Assembly (NCBI RefSeq): GCF_020883495.1
Contig: NZ_CP086610.1
Location: 2,461,501 to 2,525,500, forward strand
Source: Shinella zoogloeoides
GTDB lineage: Bacteria; Pseudomonadota; Alphaproteobacteria; Rhizobiales; Rhizobiaceae
Reading direction: 5' to 3'
Length of the DNA: 64,000 nt
Position numbers and translations under genes: made by a program
In this document: in pieces, positions 53,785 to 61,742 of the stretch
Position numbering within the stretch: the first letter of the stretch is position 1
Layout: every line of letters starts with the position of its first letter
Notes under the pieces: generated by a model
What the model was told of the DNA's origin: nothing
What the model saw: the letters and a program-made list of their open reading frames with translations, nothing else
Databases searched by the model: none

Positions 53785-54095
53785 GCGCCGACAACGGCGG
53801 TGAAGCCCTCGAATTTCGGCGGGCCGAGATAGATGCCGCGATTGTCGCCGGCATTCTTGTGAGCCTGCCGAAAATTCTCCGACTGCGTCCAGGCGGTGAA
53901 ATCGTCCTTGCTCGCCCAGACCGTATGGGAGGCGAAGAGCGTATAGCCTTCCTCCGCATTGGTATCGCCGCGCAGGAGATGGAAGGTCCTGAAGCCGGGC
54001 ATTTCCGCAAGGCTCGATTCCCGGCCCTTCCAGATATTCTCGAAGCTCTCCTCATGGCCGACGGCGATGCGGAAACGGTTCATGGCGACAAACAT
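53781..54095 (-). CDS. hmuQ: HmuQ/IsdG-like haem-degrading monooxygenase
   Basis: This 104-residue ABM-fold protein has the Asn (MNRFRIAVGHE), Trp (HTVWASKDDFTAW) and His (NFRQAHKNAG) characteristic of IsdG-type haem oxygenases. In rhizobia, HmuQ-type enzymes open haem taken up by the Hmu transporter. The start has GGGAGG upstream. Its position in an operon with an iron box, close to hmuSTUV, supports the role. Confidence 0.78.
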   Translation of the reverse strand: MFVAMNRFRIAVGHEESFENIWKGRESSLAEMPGFRTFHLLRGDTNAEEGYTLFASHTVWASKDDFTAWTQSENFRQAHKNAGDNRGIYLGPPKFEGFTAVVGA

Positions 54096-54110
54096 GCGAC
54101 CTCCCTCGTC

Positions 54111-54371
54111 TCAATCCCGCCGCGCGCGACGCGGCGCGGGGAAGGCTACGACATTGTCGTTGCGCGCTTCAAGGGCAGGCACGCCCTCGAAGGCGGGCCG
54201 GGCCGGCGGCCGGGCGCTGTGCAGCGGGAATTCCGTGACATTCGCGCTTTCCAGGGCATCCGCCCGGCGCGTCAGCAGGGCGTAGAGTTCCGGCACGAGG
54301 CCGTCGCCGTTCTGCGAGGCCAGCTTGTGCAGGCCGATCATCATGAAGGCTTCGGGTCTTTCGTCATTCAC
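54111..54371 (-). CDS. Small hypothetical protein in the haem-linked operon
   Basis: An 86-residue protein beginning at a GTG that overlaps the DUF2325 stop in GTGA. It reads MNDERPEAFMMIGLHKLASQ at the start, LYALLTRRADALESANVTEF in the middle and ends VVAFPAPRRARRD. A larger frame to 55007 is antisense-like overlap with DUF2325. No family recognised; its tight position between DUF2325 and hmuQ shows that it is real. Confidence 0.65.
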   Translation of the reverse strand: MNDERPEAFMMIGLHKLASQNGDGLVPELYALLTRRADALESANVTEFPLHSARPPARPAFEGVPALEARNDNVVAFPAPRRARRD

Positions 54372-55003
54372 TGGGTACTGTCTCCCTGGCTCATGCTCTG
54401 CAGGGCGCGCTCGAAGGAGGATTTGCTGCCGTTGCGCAGCGGCACGAAGGCCTTCTCCCACTTCTTGCAGCCCGTCTTCACGCGGATGCAGGCATCGTGG
54501 CTGATACAGTCGATGGGGCAGAAGACGCAGTCGACCGAAGGCAGCACATTGTCGATGCGCGAAACCGCCTCGCGCAGCCCGCCGTCGTGGTGGATGAGGT
54601 TCGCGCCGTAGGAGCTGGCGATCTGGCGCAGATGCGCCACCTGGCAGTCGCGCCCGCCGACATAAAGGAAGCTGCGCCCTTCGAGGCCGACCTTGTCGCC
54701 CTTCTGGGCGTCGCTGTCCTGCTGGCGGGCCTGCTGCTGTTGCCTGTGCTTCTCGCGCATCGCCTTCCTCTCCGCTTCGCCGGTCCGGCGCTTCACCTTG
54801 GTGACTTCCACGCTGCGCGGCGCCTGCGGCGCCTTCACCTCGACCCGCGCCACGGCCGGCGCTGCGATACCCGGCTCCGACGCGCCGGCCATCTGCTTCT
54901 TGAGCGCGGCAAGCTGGCGCTCCAGGTCCGCGATGCGCCGGTCGCGCTCGGCGATCATTGCCTTCAGGACCGATTCCATGCGGCCCGCAGTCATCGAATT
55001 CAT
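54368..55003 (-). CDS. DUF2325 domain protein
   Basis: This 211-residue protein has a coiled-coil N-terminus (AMIAERDRRIADLERQLAAL), a basic middle, and a C-terminal DUF2325 domain (FLYVGGRDCQVAHLRQIASS, VDCVFCPIDCISHDACIRVK). The start at 55003 follows GGGGAG. The function is unknown; cysteines in the domain suggest metal or redox binding. It heads an operon with hmuQ and has an iron box upstream. Confidence 0.82.
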   Translation of the reverse strand: MNSMTAGRMESVLKAMIAERDRRIADLERQLAALKKQMAGASEPGIAAPAVARVEVKAPQAPRSVEVTKVKRRTGEAERKAMREKHRQQQQARQQDSDAQKGDKVGLEGRSFLYVGGRDCQVAHLRQIASSYGANLIHHDGGLREAVSRIDNVLPSVDCVFCPIDCISHDACIRVKTGCKKWEKAFVPLRNGSKSSFERALQSMSQGDSTQ

Positions 55004-55090
55004 GCAACTCCCCTTTGGCACTCCGCGAAGGGCGGAGCCTCGGTTCGGGGGCAACCTACAAAACTTGATTTTCAGAGTAAAGTATAAACA

Positions 55091-55105
55091 TGACTAAGTT
55101 AGTCA
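55091..55105. promoter_or_regulatory. RirA-type iron box upstream of the DUF2325-hmuQ operon
   Basis: TGACTAAGTTAGTCA is a perfect palindrome and fits TGA-N9-TCA, the iron-responsive operator recognised by RirA in Rhizobiaceae. On the minus strand it overlaps the -35 side of a TATACT -10 element, ~90 bases before the DUF2325 start. Confidence 0.7.
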
Positions 55106-55116
55106 TATTTTCGCGC

Positions 55117-55147
55117 AAAAAAATCCCGCCGGTTGGAGGCCGGCGGG
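55117..55147 (-). terminator. Rho-independent terminator of tonB
   Basis: On the minus strand CCCGCCGG and CCGGCGGG form an 8-bp stem with a 7-base loop followed by ATTTTTTT, 11 bases after the tonB stop. Confidence 0.85.
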
Positions 55148-55157
55148 AAGGAAACAC

Positions 55158-56066
55158 TCAGTTGAAGAGGATCGGCACGTCGAAGGCCCAGGAGGAGCGC
55201 CCCGCCCCTTCGGGAATCTTCGCGAAGGGCGCGGCGCGGCGCACCGTATCGACCGCCGCCTTGTCGAGCGCGGCGCTGCCCGACGAGCGCGCCAGACGAA
55301 TGCCACTCGCCTGCCCGCTCGCGCCGACGACGAAGCTCACCACGGCCGTGCCCCTCTCGCCGTTACGTCCGCCGCGCTTTGCCCGGTTGATCTTGTTGCG
55401 CACCTTGCCCGGATAATTGCTGACGGCGGCATTGCCCGCCATCGACGAATTGCCCTTCTGCTGGCCGCCGACCGACGCGGTCTTCACATCCGCCGAGCCG
55501 TCGACCTCGCCCTTGGTGGCGTTGGCCTTGGCATTGCCCTTCTCGCCGGCCTTCTTGACGACCTTCTGCTTCGGCTTCTTGCGCTCGACCTTCTTGACCG
55601 GCTTTTCCTTCTTCACCTGCGGAACGGGCTTGACCTCTTCCTCAGGTTCGATCAGCGGCTTGATGTCGGGAACGGGAACCGCGGCGATCTCCACCTCGGA
55701 AGAGGGCACGACGAGTTCCGGGACGGCCTCAGACACGACCGGATCGACCGGCGCGATTTCCGTTACTTCGGGCTGGATCTCGGCCGGCTGGATTTCCGCC
55801 ACCTCCTGCGGCTGCGGTTCGACGATATCGGGCTGGATCGCCTCGGGCGTGATGGCGTCCTCGGGATTGCCCGATTCCACCGCCTCGAACGCGCCGTTGC
55901 CGAGCATCGCCACTTCCGCGACGACCCCGCCGGCGATCAGCGCTTCCTCGTCCTGCTGCGCAGGCGTCATCGTAAGGATTGCCGCCGCCCCGGCATGGGC
56001 GAGCAGGGACAGGACGCCCCCACTGATCCAGAGCCATTTGCTTCCAGCCATCGTCCTGTCCGCCAT
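55158..56066 (-). CDS. tonB: Energy transducer TonB
   Basis: This 302-residue protein has a membrane anchor (ISGGVLSLLAHAGAAAILTM), a long Pro/Glu/Lys-rich periplasm-spanning region (PLIEPEEEVKPVPQVKKEKP) and a C-terminal TonB domain (NYPGKVRNKINRAKRG, GTAVVSFVVGASGQASGIRL, LDKAAVDTVRRAAPF). It energises outer-membrane haem and siderophore receptors. It lies 43 bases after a secreted protein gene and divergent from hmuS. ExbB/ExbD and the receptor are not in the window. Confidence 0.88.
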   Translation of the reverse strand: MADRTMAGSKWLWISGGVLSLLAHAGAAAILTMTPAQQDEEALIAGGVVAEVAMLGNGAFEAVESGNPEDAITPEAIQPDIVEPQPQEVAEIQPAEIQPEVTEIAPVDPVVSEAVPELVVPSSEVEIAAVPVPDIKPLIEPEEEVKPVPQVKKEKPVKKVERKKPKQKVVKKAGEKGNAKANATKGEVDGSADVKTASVGGQQKGNSSMAGNAAVSNYPGKVRNKINRAKRGGRNGERGTAVVSFVVGASGQASGIRLARSSGSAALDKAAVDTVRRAAPFAKIPEGAGRSSWAFDVPILFN

Positions 56067-56109
56067 TCCGTTTCCCGCGCCGCAGCCTCATGCGCGGCGC
56101 TACTCAAAC

Positions 56110-56541
56110 TCAGCCTTCGAGACCCGCCGCCGCCTTGCTGCGCGTGACGATACCATCCATGCAGGCGCCCTTGGCCAGCCCCTCGCCCTCGCAGGCCGGC
56201 GCATCGTTGATCAGAAGGTTCTTCACGGCCTCGCACTTGATGCCCGGCACGTCGAACTGGCGCACCTTGGCCTTGCCCGACGGCAGGTCGCGGAAGTCGA
56301 GCAGCGCAAGGCGCTCGACCGTGCCCTTGTCGTTGAAGATCACGACCTCGAAGGAGACCTTCGCGATATCCTGCGCAAGACCGCTCTGCGCCACGAAGGT
56401 GAAGAGGCAACCCTTCTGCGAGGCGGCAAGCGCATTCAATTCGACGGTCAGCCCCTTGGCCTTGGCGGCCTCCTCGGCCGCTGCGCCGGAAACCGCGGCC
56501 GCGGACATCAGCGCAGAGAGAAGAAGGATGCGTACGGTCAT
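56110..56541 (-). CDS. Secreted hypothetical protein of the hmu locus
   Basis: This ~143-residue protein has a signal peptide (MTVRILLLSALMSAAAVSGA), then GLTVELNALAASQKGCLFTF and DIAKVSFEVVIFNDKGTVER. It carries about four cysteines that may form disulfides (QKGCLF, GIKCEA, PACEGE, GACMDG). A conserved rhizobial gene of this kind stands between hmuS and tonB; role unknown. It shares the divergent control region with hmuS. Confidence 0.7.
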   Translation of the reverse strand: MTVRILLLSALMSAAAVSGAAAEEAAKAKGLTVELNALAASQKGCLFTFVAQSGLAQDIAKVSFEVVIFNDKGTVERLALLDFRDLPSGKAKVRQFDVPGIKCEAVKNLLINDAPACEGEGLAKGACMDGIVTRSKAAAGLEG

Positions 56542-56641
56542 TGGCTCGCCTGTCTCGCGTATCGGTTCCATATCTCACGAGGCCGCCGGGCAAAGAATTA
56601 ACATGACCTTGCGGCTCCGGTATTGCGTGCATAAAGAAATA

Positions 56642-56656
56642 TGAGTTATGAAGTCA
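56642..56656. promoter_or_regulatory. RirA-type iron box between hmuS and tonB units
   Basis: TGAGTTATGAAGTCA fits TGA-N9-TCA exactly and lies between the divergent starts at 56541 and 56765. It can control both directions. Confidence 0.65.
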
Positions 56657-56764
56657 AGATAGCAAACCGCAAAATCCCGGTCAAACCCCTGTTCCACCAA
56701 GAAAATCCACCGGTTGGAACAGCATGAGGGAATGACGCAACGCATTTCGATGAAGGCCGCGCCC

Positions 56765-57811
56765 ATGAGCAACACGACCCGACCGACCCCCGCCGAGATC
56801 CGCGCCTTCCGCGCCGAGAACCCGAAGATGCGCGAGCGCGACATCGCCGCCCAGCTCGGCATTTCGGAAGCCGCCCTTGTCGCGGCCGAAGTCGGCCTGA
56901 CGGCCGTGCGCATCGACGGCGACGCCAACCGTTTCCTGGAGCGCTCGGAAGCGCTCGGCGAGGTCATGGCCCTCACCCGCAACGAGAGCGTCGTACACGA
57001 GAAGATCGGCGTCTTCGAGAAGATCAACACCGGCAAGCACGCCTCCATCGTGCTCGGAGAGAACATCGACCTGCGCATCTTCCCCGGCACCTGGGCGCAC
57101 GGCTTTGCCGTCACCAAGACGGATGGCGATCAGGTCCGCCGCAGCCTGCAGTTCTTCGACAAGGCGGGCGAAGCCGTACACAAGGTTCACCTGCGCCCGG
57201 CCTCCAATCTCGAAGCCTATGAAGCCATCGTCGCCGACTTCCGCCTGGAGGACCAGTCGCAGGAATTCGTCGAGGTCGTCACGGAAAAGACCGTCGAGAC
57301 CGGCCCCGTCGATGTCGACGCGCTGCGCGAAGGCTGGAGCGCCATGACGGACACCCATCAGTTCTTCGGCCTCCTGCGCAAGCTCAAGGTCGCCCGCCAG
57401 GACGCCGTGCGCAGCGTCGGCGAGGACTTCGCCCATGAGGTGCGCGCCGATGCCGTCAGCGAACTGCTGCGCGCCTCGGCCGAGCGCGAGGCCGAGATCA
57501 TGTGCTTCGTCGGCAACCACGGCACGATCCAGATCCACACCGGCCCGGTGAAGAACATCCAGCCGATGTGTCCGTGGATCAACGTGCTCGACCCGACCTT
57601 CCACATGCACCTGCGCACGGACCACATCGCCGAGTGCTGGGTGGTGCGCAAGCCGACCACCGATGGCCATGTCACCTCGCTGGAAGCCTATGACGCCAGC
57701 GGCGAGATGATCATCCAGTTCTTCGGCAAGCGGAAGGAAGGCATGGTGGAGCGCGCCGACTGGCGCGAGATCCTCGCGAACCTGCCGCGCCCGGACAGCG
57801 CGGCCGCCTGA
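56765..57811 (+). CDS. hmuS: Haem-handling protein HmuS
   Basis: This 348-residue protein matches HemS/HmuS over its full length: RPTPAEIRAFRAENPKMRER, AQLGISEAALVAAEVG, and in the second repeat GNHGTIQIHTGPVKNIQPMC and DPTFHMHLRTDHIAECWVVR with the likely haem-contacting residues. It receives or degrades haem in the cytoplasm. The start at 56765 is preferred by family alignment over 56714. It is the first gene of hmuSTUV. Confidence 0.9.
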   Translation: MSNTTRPTPAEIRAFRAENPKMRERDIAAQLGISEAALVAAEVGLTAVRIDGDANRFLERSEALGEVMALTRNESVVHEKIGVFEKINTGKHASIVLGENIDLRIFPGTWAHGFAVTKTDGDQVRRSLQFFDKAGEAVHKVHLRPASNLEAYEAIVADFRLEDQSQEFVEVVTEKTVETGPVDVDALREGWSAMTDTHQFFGLLRKLKVARQDAVRSVGEDFAHEVRADAVSELLRASAEREAEIMCFVGNHGTIQIHTGPVKNIQPMCPWINVLDPTFHMHLRTDHIAECWVVRKPTTDGHVTSLEAYDASGEMIIQFFGKRKEGMVERADWREILANLPRPDSAAA

Positions 57812-57876
57812 GCCGAACCAAGCAACGGGTCCTTGCGCCGCGCGCGGGGACCCCGCAAACGCCGAAGGATCGTCCG

Positions 57877-58827
57877 ATGAGCAAGAGCCTCGATTTCCGC
57901 CGCGCCCGCCCCTGGGAAGTGGCCCTCACCCTCCTTGCGCTTGCCGCACCCATCGCCCTGCCCTTCACGGCGGGCGGCGACGGCGGCTTCATCCGCAAGG
58001 CGGTCGCGCAGGAGATGCAGCAGGCCGATACCTCCCGGCTGGTGACGATCGGCGGCGCGCTCACCGAGATCGTCTATGCGCTCGGCGAGGAAAAGCGGCT
58101 CGTCGCGCGCGACAGCACCAGCATGTATCCGGAAGAGGCGATGAAGCTGCCGGATGTCGGCTACATGCGCGCGCTTTCGCCGGAAGGCGTCATCGCCGTC
58201 AACCCGACCGCGATCCTCGCCGTGGAGGGCAGCGGCCCGGCCGACGCCCTTGCCGTGCTGAAGAGCGCCGGCATCCCGTTCGAAACCGTGCCGGAAGGCT
58301 ACGACCGCGCGGCGATCCTCAAGAAGATCGACGCCGTCGGCACTTTCCTCGGCGTGCAGGAAAAGGCCAAGGCGCTTGAGGAGAAGGTCGGCGCGGAACT
58401 CGACGCCGCCATCGCCGACGCGGCCAAGCGGCCGGAAAGCGAGCGCAAGCGCGTGCTCTTCATCCTCAGCGTCCAGAACGGCCGCATCATGGCCGCCGGC
58501 GGCCACACCGCCGCGGACGGCATCATCGGCCTTGCCGGCGCGATCAACGCGACGGACGGCGCATTCGAGGGCTACAAGCCGCTCACCGACGAAGCGGTGA
58601 TCAACGCCAAGCCGGATGTCATCATGGTCATGCGGCGTCCCGGCGCGGACAGCTCGGACGAGGAAATCCTCGCCCATCCGGCGATCTCCGTCACCCCGGC
58701 CGGCCAGAACAAGGCCATCCTGCGCATGAACAGCCTGCACCTGCTCGGCTTCGGCCCGCGCACCGCCTCGGCCATCAGCGGCCTCAACAAAGAACTCTAC
58801 GGCAAATCCGGCAATGTCTCTCAATGA
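57877..58827 (+). CDS. hmuT: Haemin ABC transporter substrate-binding protein HmuT
   Basis: This 316-residue protein has a long N-terminal export segment (VALTLLALAAPIALPFTAGG, cleavage near KAVAQE). A class III binding-protein fold follows (VTIGGALTEIVYALGEEKRL, IAVNPTAILAVEGSGPADAL, AGGHTAADGIIGLAGAINAT). It carries haem from the receptor to HmuUV in the periplasm. It overlaps hmuU by 14 bases. Confidence 0.92.
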   Translation: MSKSLDFRRARPWEVALTLLALAAPIALPFTAGGDGGFIRKAVAQEMQQADTSRLVTIGGALTEIVYALGEEKRLVARDSTSMYPEEAMKLPDVGYMRALSPEGVIAVNPTAILAVEGSGPADALAVLKSAGIPFETVPEGYDRAAILKKIDAVGTFLGVQEKAKALEEKVGAELDAAIADAAKRPESERKRVLFILSVQNGRIMAAGGHTAADGIIGLAGAINATDGAFEGYKPLTDEAVINAKPDVIMVMRRPGADSSDEEILAHPAISVTPAGQNKAILRMNSLHLLGFGPRTASAISGLNKELYGKSGNVSQ

Positions 58828-59935
58828 TGCCGTGCGCGCGCCGATCGCCCGCGGTTCCTTCCTGATGCGCGCCGGAACGGCCCGGGCCACCGGCGACCGG
58901 ACGGCCATCGCGCGCCTGACGCTCGCCGTCCTCGTCGTTCTCTCCGTCGTCGCCCTCGCCCTTTCCATCGCGACCGGCGCGTCGGACGCCTCGGCCGTGG
59001 GCGTCATCGGCGCGCTGCTGAGCGGGGCGGAAGACACCGCCCTCAGCCTGCGCGACCGCATCATCGTCTTCGATATCCGCATGCCCCGCGCCCTGCTCGG
59101 CTTCCTCATCGGCGCGGCGCTCGCCATGTCCGGCGCGGTCATGCAGGGCCTGTTCCGCAATCCGCTCGCCGATCCCGGCCTCGTCGGCATCTCCTCCGGC
59201 TCGGCGCTCGGCGCGGTGCTGATGATCGTGCTCGGCAGTGCCCTGCCGACCGGCCTGATGCTGACGCTCGGCCCCTATGCGCTGCCCGTCGCCGCCTTCG
59301 TCGGCGGCCTGCTGACGACGCTGCTGCTCTACCGCATCGCCACGCGCGGCGGCCAGACCTCCGTCGCCACCATGCTGCTCGCCGGCATCGCCATCGCCGC
59401 GCTCGCCGGGGCCGTCACCGGCATCCTCATCTACATGGCCGACGACAAGCAGCTCCGCGACATCACCTTCTGGGGCCTCGGCTCGCTCTCCGGCATGACC
59501 TGGACGAAACTCTTCGCCGCCGGCCCGATCATCCTCGCCGCGCTGCTCGTCGTGCCCTTCCTCTCGCGCGGCCTCAACGCCATCACCCTCGGCGAGGCCG
59601 CCGCCTTCCATATGGGCGTGAAGGTGCAACGGCTGAAATACATCGCCATCGTCGCCGTCGCCGGCGCGGTCGGCGCGTCGGTCGCCGTCAGCGGCGGCAT
59701 CGGCTTCGTCGGCATCGTCGTGCCGCATCTCCTGCGCATCGTCATCGGGCCGGACCACCGCTACCTGCTGCCGGCCTCGGCCCTGCTCGGCGGCGTGCTG
59801 CTGCTGGGCGCGGATATGCTGGCGCGCGTCATCGTCGCCCCCGCCCAATTGCCGATCGGCATCATCACGGCGCTGGCCGGCGCACCCTTCTTCCTCTGGG
59901 TGCTGCTGCGCGACCGCACGCGGAACGGCTGGTAA
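58814..59935 (+). CDS. hmuU: Haemin ABC transporter permease HmuU
   Basis: This 373-residue FecCD-family permease has ~10 membrane helices and the family motifs RMPRALLGFLIGAALAMSGA, GLFRNPLADPGLVGISSGSA, GLGSLSGMTWTKL and GGIGFVGIVVPHLLRIVIGP. The start is inside the end of hmuT. It forms the membrane channel with HmuV. Confidence 0.93.
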   Translation: MSLNDAVRAPIARGSFLMRAGTARATGDRTAIARLTLAVLVVLSVVALALSIATGASDASAVGVIGALLSGAEDTALSLRDRIIVFDIRMPRALLGFLIGAALAMSGAVMQGLFRNPLADPGLVGISSGSALGAVLMIVLGSALPTGLMLTLGPYALPVAAFVGGLLTTLLLYRIATRGGQTSVATMLLAGIAIAALAGAVTGILIYMADDKQLRDITFWGLGSLSGMTWTKLFAAGPIILAALLVVPFLSRGLNAITLGEAAAFHMGVKVQRLKYIAIVAVAGAVGASVAVSGGIGFVGIVVPHLLRIVIGPDHRYLLPASALLGGVLLLGADMLARVIVAPAQLPIGIITALAGAPFFLWVLLRDRTRNGW

Positions 59936-59939
59936 CATC

Positions 59940-60728
59940 ATGATCACCGCATCGAACCTTTCGGTCAGCCTTTCCGGCAAGCCTATCGTGCATGGCGTCT
60001 CGCTCGTCGCAAAGCCCGGCGAGGTCACCGCCATCGTCGGCCCCAACGGCTCCGGCAAGACGACGACGCTGAAAGCCATCGCCGGGGAACTCGCCAGCAA
60101 GGGCGACATCACCCTCAACGGCCACGACATTCGCGCGCTCGAACCCTGGCAGCTCGCCGTCAAGCGCGCCGTGCTGCCGCAGGCCGCGACCATCGCCTTC
60201 CCCTTCACCGTGCGCGAAATCGTCCGCCTCGGCCTCACCGTCGGTCCGAACCGCCATGCCGAGCGCATCGACGCGGTCACCGCCGAGGCGCTGGCCGCCG
60301 TCGACCTTGCGGGCTTTGCCGGCCGCCTCTATCAGGAGCTTTCCGGCGGCGAACAGCAGCGCGTGCAGCTTGCCCGCGTGCTCTCGCAGATCTGGGAGCC
60401 GGTGCTCGACGGGGAACCCTGCTTCCTCCTGCTCGACGAGCCGGTCTCGGCCCTCGACATCCGCCACCAGCTCACCATCATGCAGCTTGCCCGCCGCTAC
60501 TGCGTGGCCGGCGGCGGCGTGATCGCCGTCATGCACGACCTCAACCTCACCGCCATGTTCGCCGACCATATGGTGATGATGAAGGAGGGCCGCATCGAGC
60601 GGTCCGGCGCGCCCGCCGATGTGATGACGGACGACGCTATGGAGACCGTCTTCGGCTGTCGCATGCGCATCAACGGCGTGCCCTCCGGCGGCGTGCCCTT
60701 CGTGCTGCCCCACACCGCCTCGGCCTGA
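59940..60728 (+). CDS. hmuV: Haemin ABC transporter ATPase HmuV
   Basis: This 262-residue ATPase has Walker A GPNGSGKT (34-41), signature LSGGEQQR (134-141), Walker B LLLDEP (163-168) and switch His in VMHDLN. It energises haem import. It starts four bases after hmuU and is the last gene of the hmuSTUV unit. Confidence 0.94.
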   Translation: MITASNLSVSLSGKPIVHGVSLVAKPGEVTAIVGPNGSGKTTTLKAIAGELASKGDITLNGHDIRALEPWQLAVKRAVLPQAATIAFPFTVREIVRLGLTVGPNRHAERIDAVTAEALAAVDLAGFAGRLYQELSGGEQQRVQLARVLSQIWEPVLDGEPCFLLLDEPVSALDIRHQLTIMQLARRYCVAGGGVIAVMHDLNLTAMFADHMVMMKEGRIERSGAPADVMTDDAMETVFGCRMRINGVPSGGVPFVLPHTASA

Positions 60729-60746
60729 TCCCGCCGCCGCCCGGCG

Positions 60747-60772
60747 GAACCTTTTGCCCCGCCCCCGCGTTT
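60747..60772 (+). promoter_or_regulatory. EcfG (RpoE2)-type promoter
   Basis: GGAAC at 60747-60751 and CGTT at 60769-60772 give GGAAC-N19-TT, the form recognised by the general stress sigma factor in Sinorhizobium. It lies 57-80 bases upstream of the gene at 60829 and just after hmuV. The genome's EcfG is encoded 2.5 kb away. Confidence 0.65.
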
Positions 60773-60828
60773 CCTTGCCGAAAACCGCTCGCCGCAAGGC
60801 GGGCGGCGTCCGCAAAAGGAGAAACGGC

Positions 60829-61215
60829 ATGGCCACTGGACTGTTTTCGTCCCGCAGCAAGACCCTTCACGATGACGCCCACGCAGTCGAGGAGCAGATC
60901 GCCGAACTGCGCGAGGAGATCGCCGCGCTCGCCCGCACGCTCGCCGACGACGCCTCCAAGGGCGCCGGCAGCATCCGCCGGAAGGCCCGCGCCGCCAAGG
61001 CCGAGGCAAGCGAGGCCGCCCATGGCCTCAAGGACCGCGCGGAAAACGACATCCGCGACATGATCGCCGCCGGCGAAGACATGCTCGCCGAGCTACAGGG
61101 CCGCTACCAGGACTCCGGCCGCAAGGCACGCCAGGCGGTGCAGGACCATCCGCTCACCACGCTCGGCATCGCTGCCGTCGCCGGCTTCGCGCTCGCCGCC
61201 CTGCTGCGCCGCTGA
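60829..61215 (+). CDS. YqjD/ElaB-like (DUF883) stress-type membrane-anchored protein
   Basis: This 128-residue protein is a long amphipathic coiled coil (DDAHAVEEQIAELREEIAAL, AAKAEASEAAHGLKDRAEND) ending in a C-terminal membrane anchor (PLTTLGIAAVAGFALAALLR), the DUF883 layout. Relatives bind ribosomes at the membrane in stationary phase. AAAAGGAG precedes the ATG. An EcfG-type promoter upstream fits a stress role. Confidence 0.75.
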   Translation: MATGLFSSRSKTLHDDAHAVEEQIAELREEIAALARTLADDASKGAGSIRRKARAAKAEASEAAHGLKDRAENDIRDMIAAGEDMLAELQGRYQDSGRKARQAVQDHPLTTLGIAAVAGFALAALLRR

Positions 61216-61280
61216 TTTCCCGCCTTCACGTCCGAAGCTGCCCGCGCGGCGGCTTCCTTTCCATACGGAGAACAGACGGC

Positions 61281-61712
61281 ATGCTGTCATTGGGGGCCAT
61301 TCTCGTCCAGAACCTCGTCACCCGCGTCACCGACCGGGTGGACGAGACGCTGGACAGCGCGAAGCGCAACGCGATTGCCGGCCTCCTCGTCGGCGTCCTG
61401 CTCGTCACAGCCTATGCCCTCGCCCTTGCCGGGGCGACGGTGGCGCTGGCCGAGCGCTACGGAACCGTGCCCGCCCTCTTCGGCCTTGCCGGCGGCTTCC
61501 TGCTTCTGGCGCTGATCGTGCTGGCCATCGTCGCGGCCCGCAATAGGCGCGAACGCGAATTGCGCCGCATCCGCCGCCGGCAGCTTGCCGCCCGGCGCGA
61601 CCTGCTGGCTGCCGCAGCCACCGCGGCCACCCGCAAGCCCTTCGCCGCAACGGCCGTGGCCCTCGCGCTCGGTTTTCTCCTCGCGCCGAAATCCCGCCGC
61701 GACGACGATTGA
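61281..61712 (+). CDS. Membrane protein, phage-holin-superfamily-like
   Basis: This 143-residue protein has two central membrane helices (IAGLLVGVLLVTAYALALAG, GLAGGFLLLALIVLAIVAAR) and a hydrophobic C-terminus (FAATAVALALGFLLAPKS). It resembles DUF1469/holin-like proteins that usually follow YqjD-type genes, and it is probably co-transcribed with the gene at 60829. Function unknown. Confidence 0.7.
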   Translation: MLSLGAILVQNLVTRVTDRVDETLDSAKRNAIAGLLVGVLLVTAYALALAGATVALAERYGTVPALFGLAGGFLLLALIVLAIVAARNRRERELRRIRRRQLAARRDLLAAAATAATRKPFAATAVALALGFLLAPKSRRDDD

Positions 61713-61742
61713 TCGCCAGTCTTTTTCGGAAAACGACGCCGC

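Noticed and set aside
58784..60280. 498-codon minus-strand frame opposite hmuU and hmuV
   Set aside because: Antisense shadow rich in Gly, Asp and Arg; the plus strand has coupled, motif-complete ABC transporter genes.
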